Source: JAGXQV01 sp964527565
GTDB lineage: Bacteria; Pseudomonadota; Gammaproteobacteria; Burkholderiales; Sulfuricellaceae
NCBI GenBank assembly: GCA_964527565.1
Contig: CAZGOY010000004.1
Coordinates: forward strand, 55,786-119,785
Reading direction: 5' to 3'
Length of the DNA: 64,000 bases
The notes under the pieces were generated by a model, which saw only the letters and a list, made by a program, of their open reading frames with translations, was not told the origin of the DNA and ran no database searches. A program made the translations under genes and the position numbers. Below, piece after piece: positions 17,431-25,758 of the stretch. Each line of letters begins with the position of its first letter. Position 1 is the first letter of the stretch.

Positions 17431-18019
17431 CGGACGCTTCGCCAGCTGGCGAGTGTTGCAGGCTTTCGATGAATGGCCGGTTGAAAATTGCCCACAATAT
17501 GACGGGGAGCAGGCTGGGAAAAATCAGGCTACCGATCTGGTAGCACAGCGCGATGGCTTCCACGTGCCAGCCGGATAATCCTGCCTGCGCGGAAATTCCG
17601 GGGCCGAGCAGCACGCCGACCTGAACCAGGAAATCAAAAGCGATACCCCAACTCTGGAACGGCAGGAGCACGACGGCACCGGCGAGAATCTTCCACCATT
17701 TGGCGTGTGCGGCAAACATCAACGCGAGGAACAGCGCCAGTCCGTAAGTATAGAGCAGAGGATTCACATTCGGCGTCAGCACAGCAAAGCGGCCTCCCGC
17801 AATGGGTATCTCGATGGCGGTTTCAAACACCAGGGTGAGCTTGGTTTGCTCCAGGGAGGTCACAATGCCGGACTTGAAAATGTTCACCAGCCAGTGGGCC
17901 TGCGAGCCGACAAGGGCGGCGTGATAGGGGGCGCTGTAATACCAGGCCGCGAAGCAAAGCGGCAGCCACAGGAGGGTGCGCAGGATGAAATTCCTGAGTG
18001 ACGATACGTCCGTGGTCAT
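17423..18019 (-). CDS. Exosortase H-associated membrane protein
   Basis: The protein has 198 residues, starting at 18019 (MTTDVSSLRNFILRTL). Four or more hydrophobic helices are visible. The motif of a polar loop after helix 1 (WYYSAPYHAALVG) and its place directly after the exosortase gene with an ATGA overlap match the known XrtH-associated protein. A longer open frame up to 18646 is a read-through of the exosortase gene's other frame. It probably assists XrtH in the inner membrane; its exact role is unknown. Confidence 0.75.
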   Translation of the reverse strand: MTTDVSSLRNFILRTLLWLPLCFAAWYYSAPYHAALVGSQAHWLVNIFKSGIVTSLEQTKLTLVFETAIEIPIAGGRFAVLTPNVNPLLYTYGLALFLALMFAAHAKWWKILAGAVVLLPFQSWGIAFDFLVQVGVLLGPGISAQAGLSGWHVEAIALCYQIGSLIFPSLLPVILWAIFNRPFIESLQHSPAGEASAT

Positions 18020-18549
18020 GACGATATCGCCTGCGCGGCTCCGGCATTTTCTGCGGGAGAAGGCGAGGCGGTGAGCGGGGGCAGGGTCCGCATCCAGATC
18101 AGCCAGACCACCAGCACGTCGAGCATGATGAGCGCCTGCCACAGGTAAAGATGCGCCCATTTGAAGGCCTCCATATTCCACTGGCCGAGATAGAACAGGC
18201 TGATGACGCGCACGATATTCAATCCCTGTACCGCCAGCAGTCCGGCGAGAATGCCGATCACGCGGTGTTTCCAGGGCGCGGGAAAGGCGAGCATGGCTGC
18301 AATCAGAACAATCGCCGCTTCGATGCCGTTGCACCCCGCCTCGACGGAGACCGCAAAGCCATTGGCCGTACTCTGCAGAACCTTGCCGAAAGCGGCAACC
18401 TGCGGATCGAAGAACGTGATCAGCCCGACGCTGATGCGCACCAGCGCGTCCGTCCACGGCACAACAATGGCGTTTTGCACGGGATGCGTCAATTCGGCCG
18501 TGAACAGCGTGACCAGGATGACGGCGAAGAGAATGAAGAAGCGCAACAT
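18016..18549 (-). CDS. xrtH: Exosortase H (IPTL-CTERM-specific)
   Basis: The protein has 177 residues with about five membrane helices. The exosortase catalytic residues are visible: Cys in EAGCNGIEA, Arg in GLNIVRVISLFYLG, and His in KWAHLYLWQ. Exosortases cut and transfer proteins with a C-terminal sorting tail. XrtH is paired with IPTL-CTERM tails, and an IPTL-CTERM protein is encoded just upstream (18618-20822), so this is a compact enzyme-partner-substrate locus. All three genes point the same way. Confidence 0.88.
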   Translation of the reverse strand: MLRFFILFAVILVTLFTAELTHPVQNAIVVPWTDALVRISVGLITFFDPQVAAFGKVLQSTANGFAVSVEAGCNGIEAAIVLIAAMLAFPAPWKHRVIGILAGLLAVQGLNIVRVISLFYLGQWNMEAFKWAHLYLWQALIMLDVLVVWLIWMRTLPPLTASPSPAENAGAAQAISS

Positions 18550-18617
18550 AAGTGACCGGATTGTAGTTGTTGCTGATGTAAGAGAGGGCGCTCACGCGCC
18601 CTCGAAATCTGCCACCG

Positions 18618-20822
18618 TTACCTTGGCTGCCTGCGCATCGCTGCAAAGCCCGTGATGGCCAGGAGCGATGTGAGCAGGATCATCCCCCATTCGGAAAGCG
18701 TGGGGATACTGTTAGGGGCTGCGATGGGCACAACCGGCGGCACAACCGGCGGAATCACCGGCGGAATCACCGGCGGAATCACCGGCGGAATCACCGGCGT
18801 CGCGGAGACGGTCAATATGGCGTTTGCCGGAGCGACGTTGTTGCCGTTGGTCGTTCTCAGGATGCCGGTGGGCAGCGTATTGGTGTAATACCCTGCAACC
18901 GCTGAAGTTACATCCACTCTCAACATGCAACTGCCGTTGGCCGGGATGGAGCGTCCAGCCGGCAGGGTCACGGTCGAGCTTCCTGCGACTGCCACCGGCG
19001 TTCCGGTGCCGGAGCAGTTAGTGGCGACATTCGGCGTGGGCGCGAGCACTACGCCGTTGGGCAGGGTGTCGATGAGTGCGCTGGTCAGGATGGCGTTCGT
19101 GGTGTGGGGGTTTCTCAGGATAATGACGAAGGTCGAGATGTCGCCCATACCGATTATCGACGGAATGAAAGCTTTGCCAAGCGTGGGGGGCAGTACGGGA
19201 GGGGGCGGCGGTTCATACGGGACGGTTGCCACCGTGGTGGTCAAGGTAGCCAGCGCCGGTGCGGCGTTGTTGCCGTTGCTGGTCACCAGGGCGCCGGCAA
19301 GCAAGGTATTGATGTAGGAACCCGCGACTGCGGCGCGTACATTGACTGACAATGTGCAACTGCCGTTGGCCGGAATCGAGCGCAAGGCTGGCAAGCTTAC
19401 GGTTGTGCCTCCCGCAACGGCAATCGGTGCGCCTACGCCGCCGCAGGTCGTCGTGGCGTCAGGCGTTGCTGCAATCACGACTCCGGCAGGCAGCGTATCG
19501 GTAAGCACTGCGTTCAGAAGGGCGACTGCGCCATTGGGGTTGCTCAAGGTGATGGTGAGCCGCGATACCACGCCGGTATTGACGCTGGCCGGGCTGAAAG
19601 CCTTTCCTAGGGTGGGGGCTGACGGCACCAACGGGTTAACCGTCAGGGTGGCCACTGCTGCTGCGGCATTGTTGCCGTTACTGGTCACCAGCGCATTGAT
19701 GGGCAGATTGTTGATGTAAGAACCGGCGGCGGCGGCGGTGACATCCGCTGTCAGCGTACAACTGCCGTTGGCCGGAATTGTGCGTCCCGCCGGCAAGGTT
19801 ACACTCGTTCCCCCCGCAGTTGCCACTAGAGCTCCGCCGCCGCCGCAGGTGGTGGCGGCATTCGGCGTGGGCGCAATTACCACGCCGGCAGGGAAGGTGT
19901 CGATAAACGCAGCGGTTAGATTGGCAACAGCCGGATTGGGGTTGCTCAAGGTGATGGTGAGCGTCGAAACGCCGCCGACATCAATGGTGGATAAGTTAAA
20001 GGCCTTGCCGACCGTGGGAGTGGTGGCAGCCAGACTGCACAGGGTAACGGCATTGGTGTCGAGCGTTACCGCGCCATCAGCTGCCACGCCGCGCGCCAGG
20101 ACTCTCCCGGATACTGCCGCGCGGGTTGCCAGCGTGATGTCGTGCGCCGCGATGATGGTGCCGACAACGTTGCTGTCAGTGCCGAGCGTGGCGGAGCTGC
20201 CGACCTGCCAAAATACGTTGCAGGCCTGGCCAATGCCGTCCTTAAAGACAATGGAGGCGTTGGAAATGGTCTTAAACGTGCTCCCGGTCTTGAAGACCCA
20301 GACAGCGTTGGGGTTGCCGCCGGCATCGAGCGTGAGCGTTCCTCCCGTGGACACTTCCATCGACGACGAATAACAATGCACCCCCGGTGCGAGTGTCGCG
20401 CCCGCCAGATCTGTCGGGCCAAGGGGAATGGCGTCGCAAGCCTGGGCCGTGAGTGCGTTATACGCAGTGGTGGCGGCGGCTTGTGCGCTTGCCGCTGCCG
20501 CATCGGTTTGATGGGTCGTTCCAATTACGCTGCCCGGAGGAAAGCCGGTGATCGCGGCGCCTGGGCTGAGGCCCAGGTTTCCGGTGACGACGGTTGCTCC
20601 GGTATTGGTCACCGTGGAGGCGCCCAGCACCGCGAAATTTTGCGCGTCCCCTAGCGTTGGGGCTACGGCCACCGCTAGTGCAGGGGCGGAGGCCAGAAAA
20701 AATAGCGCAGCCCCCAGACCAGCTAGGCCGCTACGTATTGTCCGGTTAAACCGGGAATCCGCTTTGGCCGTGCGGGGTACGTCGTGCCTGGCTTGGGGTG
20801 GGGCGGCGGTCTGAGCTCTCAT
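18618..20822 (-). CDS. IPTL-CTERM sorted surface protein with DUF3494 domain and DUF11-like repeats
   Basis: The protein has 734 residues. It has a long N-terminal signal (hydrophobic AALFFLASAPALAVA). A DUF3494 domain covers about 54-265 (LGDAQNFAVLGASTVTNTG, then VSGRVLARGVAADGAVTL). Three DUF11-like repeats follow (about 271-395, 400-525, 545-670), each with LTITLSNPN or IILRNPH, then a TFPAGVV- or TLPAGVV-type loop, ATTCGG-type and IPANGSCTL motifs. A Pro-rich linker of VIPP units leads to the sorting tail IPTLSEWGMILLTSLLAITG plus an RR end. It is the likely XrtH substrate. The start has AAGGTG seven bases upstream. Confidence 0.9.
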   Translation of the reverse strand: MRAQTAAPPQARHDVPRTAKADSRFNRTIRSGLAGLGAALFFLASAPALAVAVAPTLGDAQNFAVLGASTVTNTGATVVTGNLGLSPGAAITGFPPGSVIGTTHQTDAAAASAQAAATTAYNALTAQACDAIPLGPTDLAGATLAPGVHCYSSSMEVSTGGTLTLDAGGNPNAVWVFKTGSTFKTISNASIVFKDGIGQACNVFWQVGSSATLGTDSNVVGTIIAAHDITLATRAAVSGRVLARGVAADGAVTLDTNAVTLCSLAATTPTVGKAFNLSTIDVGGVSTLTITLSNPNPAVANLTAAFIDTFPAGVVIAPTPNAATTCGGGGALVATAGGTSVTLPAGRTIPANGSCTLTADVTAAAAGSYINNLPINALVTSNGNNAAAAVATLTVNPLVPSAPTLGKAFSPASVNTGVVSRLTITLSNPNGAVALLNAVLTDTLPAGVVIAATPDATTTCGGVGAPIAVAGGTTVSLPALRSIPANGSCTLSVNVRAAVAGSYINTLLAGALVTSNGNNAAPALATLTTTVATVPYEPPPPPVLPPTLGKAFIPSIIGMGDISTFVIILRNPHTTNAILTSALIDTLPNGVVLAPTPNVATNCSGTGTPVAVAGSSTVTLPAGRSIPANGSCMLRVDVTSAVAGYYTNTLPTGILRTTNGNNVAPANAILTVSATPVIPPVIPPVIPPVIPPVVPPVVPIAAPNSIPTLSEWGMILLTSLLAITGFAAMRRQPR
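18727..18798. repeat. 12-base tandem repeat encoding Pro-rich linker
   Basis: Six 12-base units: two of GGCACAACCGGC and four of GGAATCACCGGC, reading Val-Ile/Val-Pro-Pro on the minus strand. It forms the stalk before the IPTL-CTERM tail and may vary in copy number between strains. Confidence 0.9.
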
Positions 20823-20885
20823 GGCATGTCACCTTGTGTGATGGATAATTTGGTGGGCGATTGTCCCCCTGTCGTTTGCAAGTGT

Positions 20886-20905
20886 TCTGTGCGCCAGCGC
20901 ACGCA
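20886..20905. promoter_or_regulatory. Shared palindrome upstream of the IPTL-CTERM protein gene
   Basis: TCTGTGCG-CCAG-CGCACGCA lies 64 bases upstream of the start at 20822. The inner arms TGCG/CGCA are perfect. Confidence 0.55.
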
Positions 20906-20953
20906 ACGGAAAACAAACGCCGCTACCCCGCCGCAAGGCGCGCACGCCCACGC

Positions 20954-21151
20954 TTACTTCTCGTCACCCTTTGCCGCGTCCTGAATTTTTTCACCGGCTT
21001 TTTCGATCTGCTGCCCGACCTTTTCCACTGCCTTGTCGGTTTCCTTACCGGCGCGTTCCGCCGGGCCTTCCTGCTTTTGGCAGCCGGACAATGCTACGAG
21101 CAAGGCGCCTATCAGCAATGCCGTACCGGTGTGCTTTACGCGTTTCATCAT
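20954..21151 (-). CDS. Small lipoprotein
   Basis: The protein has 65 residues, starting at MMKRVKHTG (21151, AGGAG six bases upstream). The signal ends in lipobox ALSGC. The mature part is a single charged helix (ERAGKETDKAVEKVGQQIEK). Similar helices occur in the BON protein encoded at 3776. Function is unknown. A palindrome AGCGCA-CGA-TGCGCT lies upstream at 21172-21186. Confidence 0.75.
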   Translation of the reverse strand: MMKRVKHTGTALLIGALLVALSGCQKQEGPAERAGKETDKAVEKVGQQIEKAGEKIQDAAKGDEK

Positions 21152-21171
21152 GGGTGTCTCCTGCATATGGA

Positions 21172-21186
21172 AGCGCACGATGCGCT
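21172..21186. promoter_or_regulatory. Palindrome upstream of small lipoprotein gene
   Basis: AGCGCA-CGA-TGCGCT is a perfect six-base inverted repeat about 20 bases before the start at 21151. It resembles the core of the shared palindrome but is shorter and differently spaced. Confidence 0.3.
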
Positions 21187-21241
21187 ATGAGTGTAAAGCG
21201 GCGCACCCGGCTGTCGAGCCAAGTGTGCCGCCCGTCACGGT

Positions 21242-21460
21242 TTATTTTTTGCCGACTTCGTGGCCGACAACGCCGCCAACGGCTGCGCCACCAACGGTTC
21301 CGACCGCGCTGCCGCCGGTAAGGACGGCACCGCCAACGGCGCCGACCCCGGCGCCGATGGCGGTGCTTTTATCTTGCGACGACATACCGGCACAGCCGCT
21401 CAAGCTGAGCAATACGGCTGCGGTAACAGCACTGAGGGCAAATCCGTGTAGGGTTTTCAT
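21242..21460 (-). CDS. Glycine-zipper lipoprotein (OsmB-like)
   Basis: The protein has 72 residues with lipobox LSGC. The mature part is a glycine zipper (AIGAGVGAVGGAVLTGG, VGTVGGAAVGGVVGHEVG), as in OsmB and other small outer-membrane stress lipoproteins. Stress induction is inferred from family and context. Confidence 0.8.
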   Translation of the reverse strand: MKTLHGFALSAVTAAVLLSLSGCAGMSSQDKSTAIGAGVGAVGGAVLTGGSAVGTVGGAAVGGVVGHEVGKK

Positions 21461-21633
21461 GGGAATACCTCCTTCTTGAAGTTGTTTAAATCAGGGTGTT
21501 TCCAGATGCTTCATTCCCGGCTGGATGCAGTTTGCTATTTGCCAAAGCTCGCCTTCGCTTGGCTTATGCGGGAATCCTTGTTGCTGCCAATTGACTCTGA
21601 CGGTTTTGAGGCTACGGTGAATTCCCCTCATCG

Positions 21634-21653
21634 TCTGTTCGCTGACGTACATA
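21634..21653. promoter_or_regulatory. Shared palindrome in gap 21461-21761
   Basis: TCTGTTCG-CTGA-CGTACATA fits the consensus well. It lies about 175 bases upstream of the OsmB-like gene. The rest of this 301-base gap holds no gene I can support. Confidence 0.5.
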
Positions 21654-21761
21654 AAACGGAGCGGCAATTGAAAGTTGCGTCGGCACAGATGTCGGCGTTC
21701 AAATGCAGTGTTGGCGAGGCAGGGAGGCTATGAGGCGGTAGTCCGCTTACCTTGGCGCGGG

Positions 21762-22352
21762 CTATGCCACGAAATCAGGTTTGGCGCTGCCGTCTTCGTT
21801 GAAGACGGCCATTTGTTCTGGTGCCGGCAGGATGTCGCCGGTGCGGAAGTCATACGCGCCGGTGCGGCGGTCGCTGAACCAGTGTTTCATGGTTTCACGC
21901 ACGCTGGCAAAGGCCACGTCCGCCCAGGGGATGTCGTTTTCCTTGAACAGTGCCACCTCCAGGCTCTCCGTGCCGGGAAAAAAATCCAGGTCGAGCAGGC
22001 GGGCACGGAAAAACAGGTGTACCTGGTTGATGTGCGGCAGGTTGTAGAGGGTGAACAGGGCGTCGATTTCCACGCGGGCATTGGCTTCTTCCAAGGTTTC
22101 GCGGGCGGCGGCCTGGGCAGCGGTTTCGGCGTTTTCCATGAAACCAGCCGGTAGCGTCCACCAGCCCAGGCGTGGTTCGATGGCGCGGCGGCACAGCAGG
22201 ATTTGCCCTTGCCACTCGGCCAGGCAGCCGACCACCAGCTTGGGGTTTTGGTAGTGGATGGTGCCGCAGGCATCGCATAGATGGCGCAGCAGGTGTTCAC
22301 CGGGCGGGGTGCCAAGGCGCACCGGTGCGCCGCAGTGGCTGCAAAAATTCAT
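21762..22352 (-). CDS. Nudix hydrolase with zinc ribbon
   Basis: The protein has 196 residues. An N-terminal four-Cys zinc ribbon (FCSHCGAP, then CDACGTI) is followed by a Nudix fold. The Nudix box is complete: G at GFMENAETAAQAAARETLEEA with the catalytic RE-x2-EE. Relatives hydrolyse NADH, ADP-ribose or similar nucleoside diphosphates; the exact substrate is not clear, although the ribbon plus Nudix order resembles NudC. Its start overlaps the last four bases of the kinase gene upstream, so the two are co-transcribed. Confidence 0.88.
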   Translation of the reverse strand: MNFCSHCGAPVRLGTPPGEHLLRHLCDACGTIHYQNPKLVVGCLAEWQGQILLCRRAIEPRLGWWTLPAGFMENAETAAQAAARETLEEANARVEIDALFTLYNLPHINQVHLFFRARLLDLDFFPGTESLEVALFKENDIPWADVAFASVRETMKHWFSDRRTGAYDFRTGDILPAPEQMAVFNEDGSAKPDFVA

Positions 22353-23521
22353 GATTCATCCCCCAGGGGCAGGTCGAGAATGAATAGGCTGCCTTGTCCG
22401 GGGGAAGATTCGACCCGGACGTCGCCACCATGCGCCTCGGCTACGCCGCGCACGATCGCCAGCCCCAGGCCGGTGCCGTCGCTGCGCGTGGTGAAGAAAG
22501 GCTCGAACACCCGTTCCTGCACTTCCGGCGCTATGCCGGGACCATCGTCGGCAACGGACAGAATGAGTCGGCTTCCGCGTTTCTCCCCGGTCAGTCGGAT
22601 CATGCCGCCCTCACGGCAGGCCTGCATGGCGTTTTCCAGCAGGTTCAGCAGGGCACCGGCCAGTGCCTTGCGGTTGCATAGCAGGGTTGCGCCGCCGCAA
22701 TGGTCGGCGACTTCCAGGCGGACGGCGGTGGGCAGTTGCGGTTCGATCACTTGTTGCAGTTCGGCGAGCAGTGATGCGATGGCAAGGGTTTCCTGGCCGG
22801 CGGTTTCACCCTTGACGAACATCAGCATGTCCTGGATCAGGTGCTCGAGATGCCGCAGGCGGGCGAGGGACTTTTCGGCGAAGCGCAGACGTTCGTTTTC
22901 CGCCAGGGCAGGTTTGTTCAGGTGTGCGGTGTAGAGTAGCGCGGTGGCTAACGGTGTGCGCAACTGGTGCGCCAGCCCTGCGGCCATTTCCCCCATTGCC
23001 GAAAGGCGCTGGTGACGCTGTAGTTCGCCTTGCATGGCATAGGCTTCGGTTATGTCGAGGATGACCAATACCTGCCCTCCTGCTGAATCGAGCGGGCTGC
23101 TGGTAATGCTTACCCGTTTTTTCACCGGCATGTCTCCTGCGGGCAGGAGTTCCCACTCATTGGGCAAAACCGTAGGGTTCAGATGAAGCAGGGCGATATC
23201 TTTCCAGGGCGTGCCGGGGAGGTTGCCGGAAAACATGGTGTGTGCCGCAGGATTGGCATCAATGACGATACCTTGCTGGTCCAGCACCATGACGCCAGCC
23301 GGCATGGCAGCCAGCAGGTGCGCGAGGCGCTGCGAGAGGGCTTCCTTTTCCAGCAACTGGCGGCGCAGCTCCCCATTGGCGATGGCCAGTTCGGCAGTGA
23401 GCCGCTCAACCTGCTGTTGCAGGCCCTGATAGGCGCCAGTGAGTTGTTCGGAAGCCAGGTTGAACAGCGAAAATGCCTGCTCAAGTTCTTCCGGTGCGAT
23501 GTGTTTGACTGTGGCCGGCAA
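22349..23521 (-). CDS. PAS-domain sensor histidine kinase, FleS/FlrB-like
   Basis: The protein has 390 residues and no membrane helix. A coiled coil (about 20-70) is followed by a PAS domain (about 70-165), then HisKA with H-box MGEMAAGLAHQLRTPLATAL, and HATPase_c with NLLENAMQAC, DDGPGIAP and GTGLGLAIVRGV. The coiled coil plus PAS plus kinase layout is that of FleS/FlrB, which drive mid-class flagellar genes with FleR/FlrC. No partner response regulator lies in this window, so the name is not certain. The che genes start 227 bases away on the other strand. Confidence 0.78.
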   Translation of the reverse strand: MPATVKHIAPEELEQAFSLFNLASEQLTGAYQGLQQQVERLTAELAIANGELRRQLLEKEALSQRLAHLLAAMPAGVMVLDQQGIVIDANPAAHTMFSGNLPGTPWKDIALLHLNPTVLPNEWELLPAGDMPVKKRVSITSSPLDSAGGQVLVILDITEAYAMQGELQRHQRLSAMGEMAAGLAHQLRTPLATALLYTAHLNKPALAENERLRFAEKSLARLRHLEHLIQDMLMFVKGETAGQETLAIASLLAELQQVIEPQLPTAVRLEVADHCGGATLLCNRKALAGALLNLLENAMQACREGGMIRLTGEKRGSRLILSVADDGPGIAPEVQERVFEPFFTTRSDGTGLGLAIVRGVAEAHGGDVRVESSPGQGSLFILDLPLGDES

Positions 23522-23748
23522 GTTTTATGGTGCAGCGGGCATGGATGGGTTGCCGCCATCATACAACAGGGTGTCTGCGATAAAAAGCGCGTGATTGTCC
23601 GGTTTATCTGTTGTAAATTAGCGTCTCGGCGCGAGGGGGTGACAATTTACCTCGTCTTTTGAGGTATGATAGCCGCGAACAGGCCTGTCCCTGGAGGGGT
23701 GGTCCATGAAAAACAAGATGACAGGCAAGACTATCGTGGAGTGGCAAG

Positions 23749-24690
23749 ATGTCGGAGCTCTTAAAGAACATTGATGCGCGTGCCAAGCTGGCCGGCACCA
23801 ACAAGCTGGAGATCCTGTTGTTTACCCTGGGAACGGATGACCGTACCGGGCGCAGGGAGACTTTCGGCATCAACGTGTTCAAGGTGCGTGAGGTGATGCG
23901 GGTGCCGGCCATTACCCGCGCACCTGAAATGCCGTCTGCGGTTGAAGGGATGGTAAGCCTGCGCGGCGCGCTGGTTCCGGTGGTGGATCTGGTCAAGTAT
24001 GTCGGCGTGCAGACCGACAAAAAACCCGAAATCATGATCGTGACTGAATACAATGGTCATACTCAGGGTTTTCTGGTCGAGGCAGTGGATACCATCTTGC
24101 GATTGGATTGGGCGGCCATGAAGGTTCCGCCGGATATGCTGAACGCCGAAATGGGCGGGCTGGTAACAGCGGTGACCGAGTTGCAGGACAACCGCCTGGT
24201 CATGATGATGGACGTGGAGAAAGTGCTGTCCGAGACTGGGCATTTCGACGACAGCGATCTGGTGTTCCATTCGATCAAACCCTTGCAGCGTGAGCGCACG
24301 GTGTTTTTCGCTGACGATTCGTCGGTGGCGCGGCGCCAGATCGCGCGTACGCTGGATGCGATGAACGTCAAGTATGTTTCCGCCAATAACGGCAAGCAGG
24401 CGTGGGAAGAATTGCAGCGTATCGCCGCCCAGGCGGACACCTTGCATGTGCCGGTTTCCAACTTGGTGCAACTTGTGCTGACCGATGTCGAGATGCCGGA
24501 AATGGATGGCTACGTGTTGACCAAGAACATCAAGAGCGACCCGCGCTTTGCCGGTATACCGGTGCTGATGCATTCCTCTTTGAGCAGTTCGGCCAATGAA
24601 AAACTGGGGCGCTCGATCGGGGTGGATGAATATGTGCCGAAATTCGAGCCGCATAAGCTGGCCGACATCCTGACGCGCCTGCTGGGTTGA
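23749..24690 (+). CDS. cheV: Chemotaxis protein CheV (first copy)
   Basis: The protein has 313 residues. A CheW-like domain (about 20-165) is followed by a receiver domain (about 180-313) with phospho-acceptor Asp in VLTDVEMPEMDGY and a conserved Lys near the C-terminus (YVPKFEP). CheV couples receptors to CheA and its phosphorylation tunes adaptation. It begins a che cluster in which a second cheV follows after 67 bases. GGCAAG lies upstream of the start. Confidence 0.92.
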   Translation: MSELLKNIDARAKLAGTNKLEILLFTLGTDDRTGRRETFGINVFKVREVMRVPAITRAPEMPSAVEGMVSLRGALVPVVDLVKYVGVQTDKKPEIMIVTEYNGHTQGFLVEAVDTILRLDWAAMKVPPDMLNAEMGGLVTAVTELQDNRLVMMMDVEKVLSETGHFDDSDLVFHSIKPLQRERTVFFADDSSVARRQIARTLDAMNVKYVSANNGKQAWEELQRIAAQADTLHVPVSNLVQLVLTDVEMPEMDGYVLTKNIKSDPRFAGIPVLMHSSLSSSANEKLGRSIGVDEYVPKFEPHKLADILTRLLG

Positions 24691-24757
24691 ACGTATTCCA
24701 GGGCAAATTCTGAAACATTGAGCCAATACATTAGAAAATCTTGCTGAGGTGATGAAC

Positions 24758-25687
24758 ATGCAATCCAATCAACTCCTGGAGGCGGTGGATGCCAGAACCA
24801 AGCTGGTCGGCTCCAACAAGATGGAAATCCTGTTGTTTTCGCTGGGGACCGGGGAGATTTTCGGCATCAATGTTTTCAAGGTGCGCGAAGTGTGCCAGAC
24901 GCCCTTCGTTACCAAAACACCCTACATGCCAGACGGTGTGGAGGGGGTTATCTCGTTGCGTGGCAACATCATTCCCGTCATTTCACTGGCGACATTCGTC
25001 CATGCGGGAATGGCGCCGGATGGTAGCGGCAATACCATGATCGTCACCGAGTTCAGCCGCCACACCCAAGGATTTCTGGTGGAAGATGTCGATCGCATCA
25101 TCCGTGTCGATTGGGACAAGATCAAGCCGCCGCAGAACATGCTGTCCGGCAACGAGGGCATGATTACCGCCATCACCGAGCTGCCCGATGGCCGCCTGGT
25201 TTCGATTCTGGACGTCGAGCAAATCCTCGCGGCGGCTTTTGGTATTGAGGCGGTGCCTGATTTCGCGCCGATTGAGGTCGAAAGGGAGTCAACCGTGTTT
25301 TTTGTAGATGATTCCGCCGTGGCGCGCAAGGAAATCGTCATGGTGCTGGACCGTCTCGGCGCGAAATATCAGCAGGCAACCAACGGTCAGGAAGCCTGGG
25401 ACCGCCTGCAGGGGCTGGCCAATCGAGCCCAGCAGGACGGGGTGCCGGTTTCCGAACAGATCAACCTGATTTTGGCCGATGCCGAAATGCCGGAAATGGA
25501 CGGTTATGTTCTTGTCAAGAATATCAAGGCTGACCGTCGTTTCGATGGCATTCCAGTCGTCATGCATTCTTCTCTATCGTCGGATGCTAACCGCGACATG
25601 GGTAAGCGGGTGGGGGTAGACGCCTATGTTGCAAAGTTTGATCCCGCCGTGCTGGCGGATACTTTGCGTCCGTTGTTGCAGCGTTGA
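24758..25687 (+). CDS. cheV: Chemotaxis protein CheV (second copy)
   Basis: The protein has 309 residues if it starts at ATG 24758; GAGG eight bases upstream fits this better than the ATG at 24752 or GTG at 24749. It has the same layout as the first copy: CheW (about 15-160) then a receiver (about 175-309) with Asp in LILADAEMPEMDGY. The two copies share much sequence (for example KMEILLFSLG and GFLVEDVDRIIRVDW), so they arose by duplication but have diverged. Confidence 0.92.
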   Translation: MQSNQLLEAVDARTKLVGSNKMEILLFSLGTGEIFGINVFKVREVCQTPFVTKTPYMPDGVEGVISLRGNIIPVISLATFVHAGMAPDGSGNTMIVTEFSRHTQGFLVEDVDRIIRVDWDKIKPPQNMLSGNEGMITAITELPDGRLVSILDVEQILAAAFGIEAVPDFAPIEVERESTVFFVDDSAVARKEIVMVLDRLGAKYQQATNGQEAWDRLQGLANRAQQDGVPVSEQINLILADAEMPEMDGYVLVKNIKADRRFDGIPVVMHSSLSSDANRDMGKRVGVDAYVAKFDPAVLADTLRPLLQR

Positions 25688-25714
25688 GCACGACTATTTG
25701 AACTGCGAAAAAGT

Positions 25715-25737
25715 AGTACAATCCCCGCGATTGTACT
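25715..25737. promoter_or_regulatory. Inverted repeat upstream of cheY
   Basis: AGTACAAT and ATTGTACT form a perfect eight-base inverted repeat with seven bases between them, 22 bases before the cheY start. It may be an operator or a short hairpin; it has no T-run. Confidence 0.45.
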
Positions 25738-25758
25738 TACAGAGGTGCGGAGTGGCAT

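Noticed and set aside
18020..18646. N-terminal extension of the XrtH-partner frame
   Set aside because: It runs through the exosortase gene in another frame; the real start at 18019 overlaps the xrtH stop by ATGA.
21476..21733. 85-residue open frame in the gap 21461-21761
   Set aside because: No convincing family, and the region carries a palindrome and repeat-like sequence (TTCCCGG and GCGGGAA); not supported as a gene.
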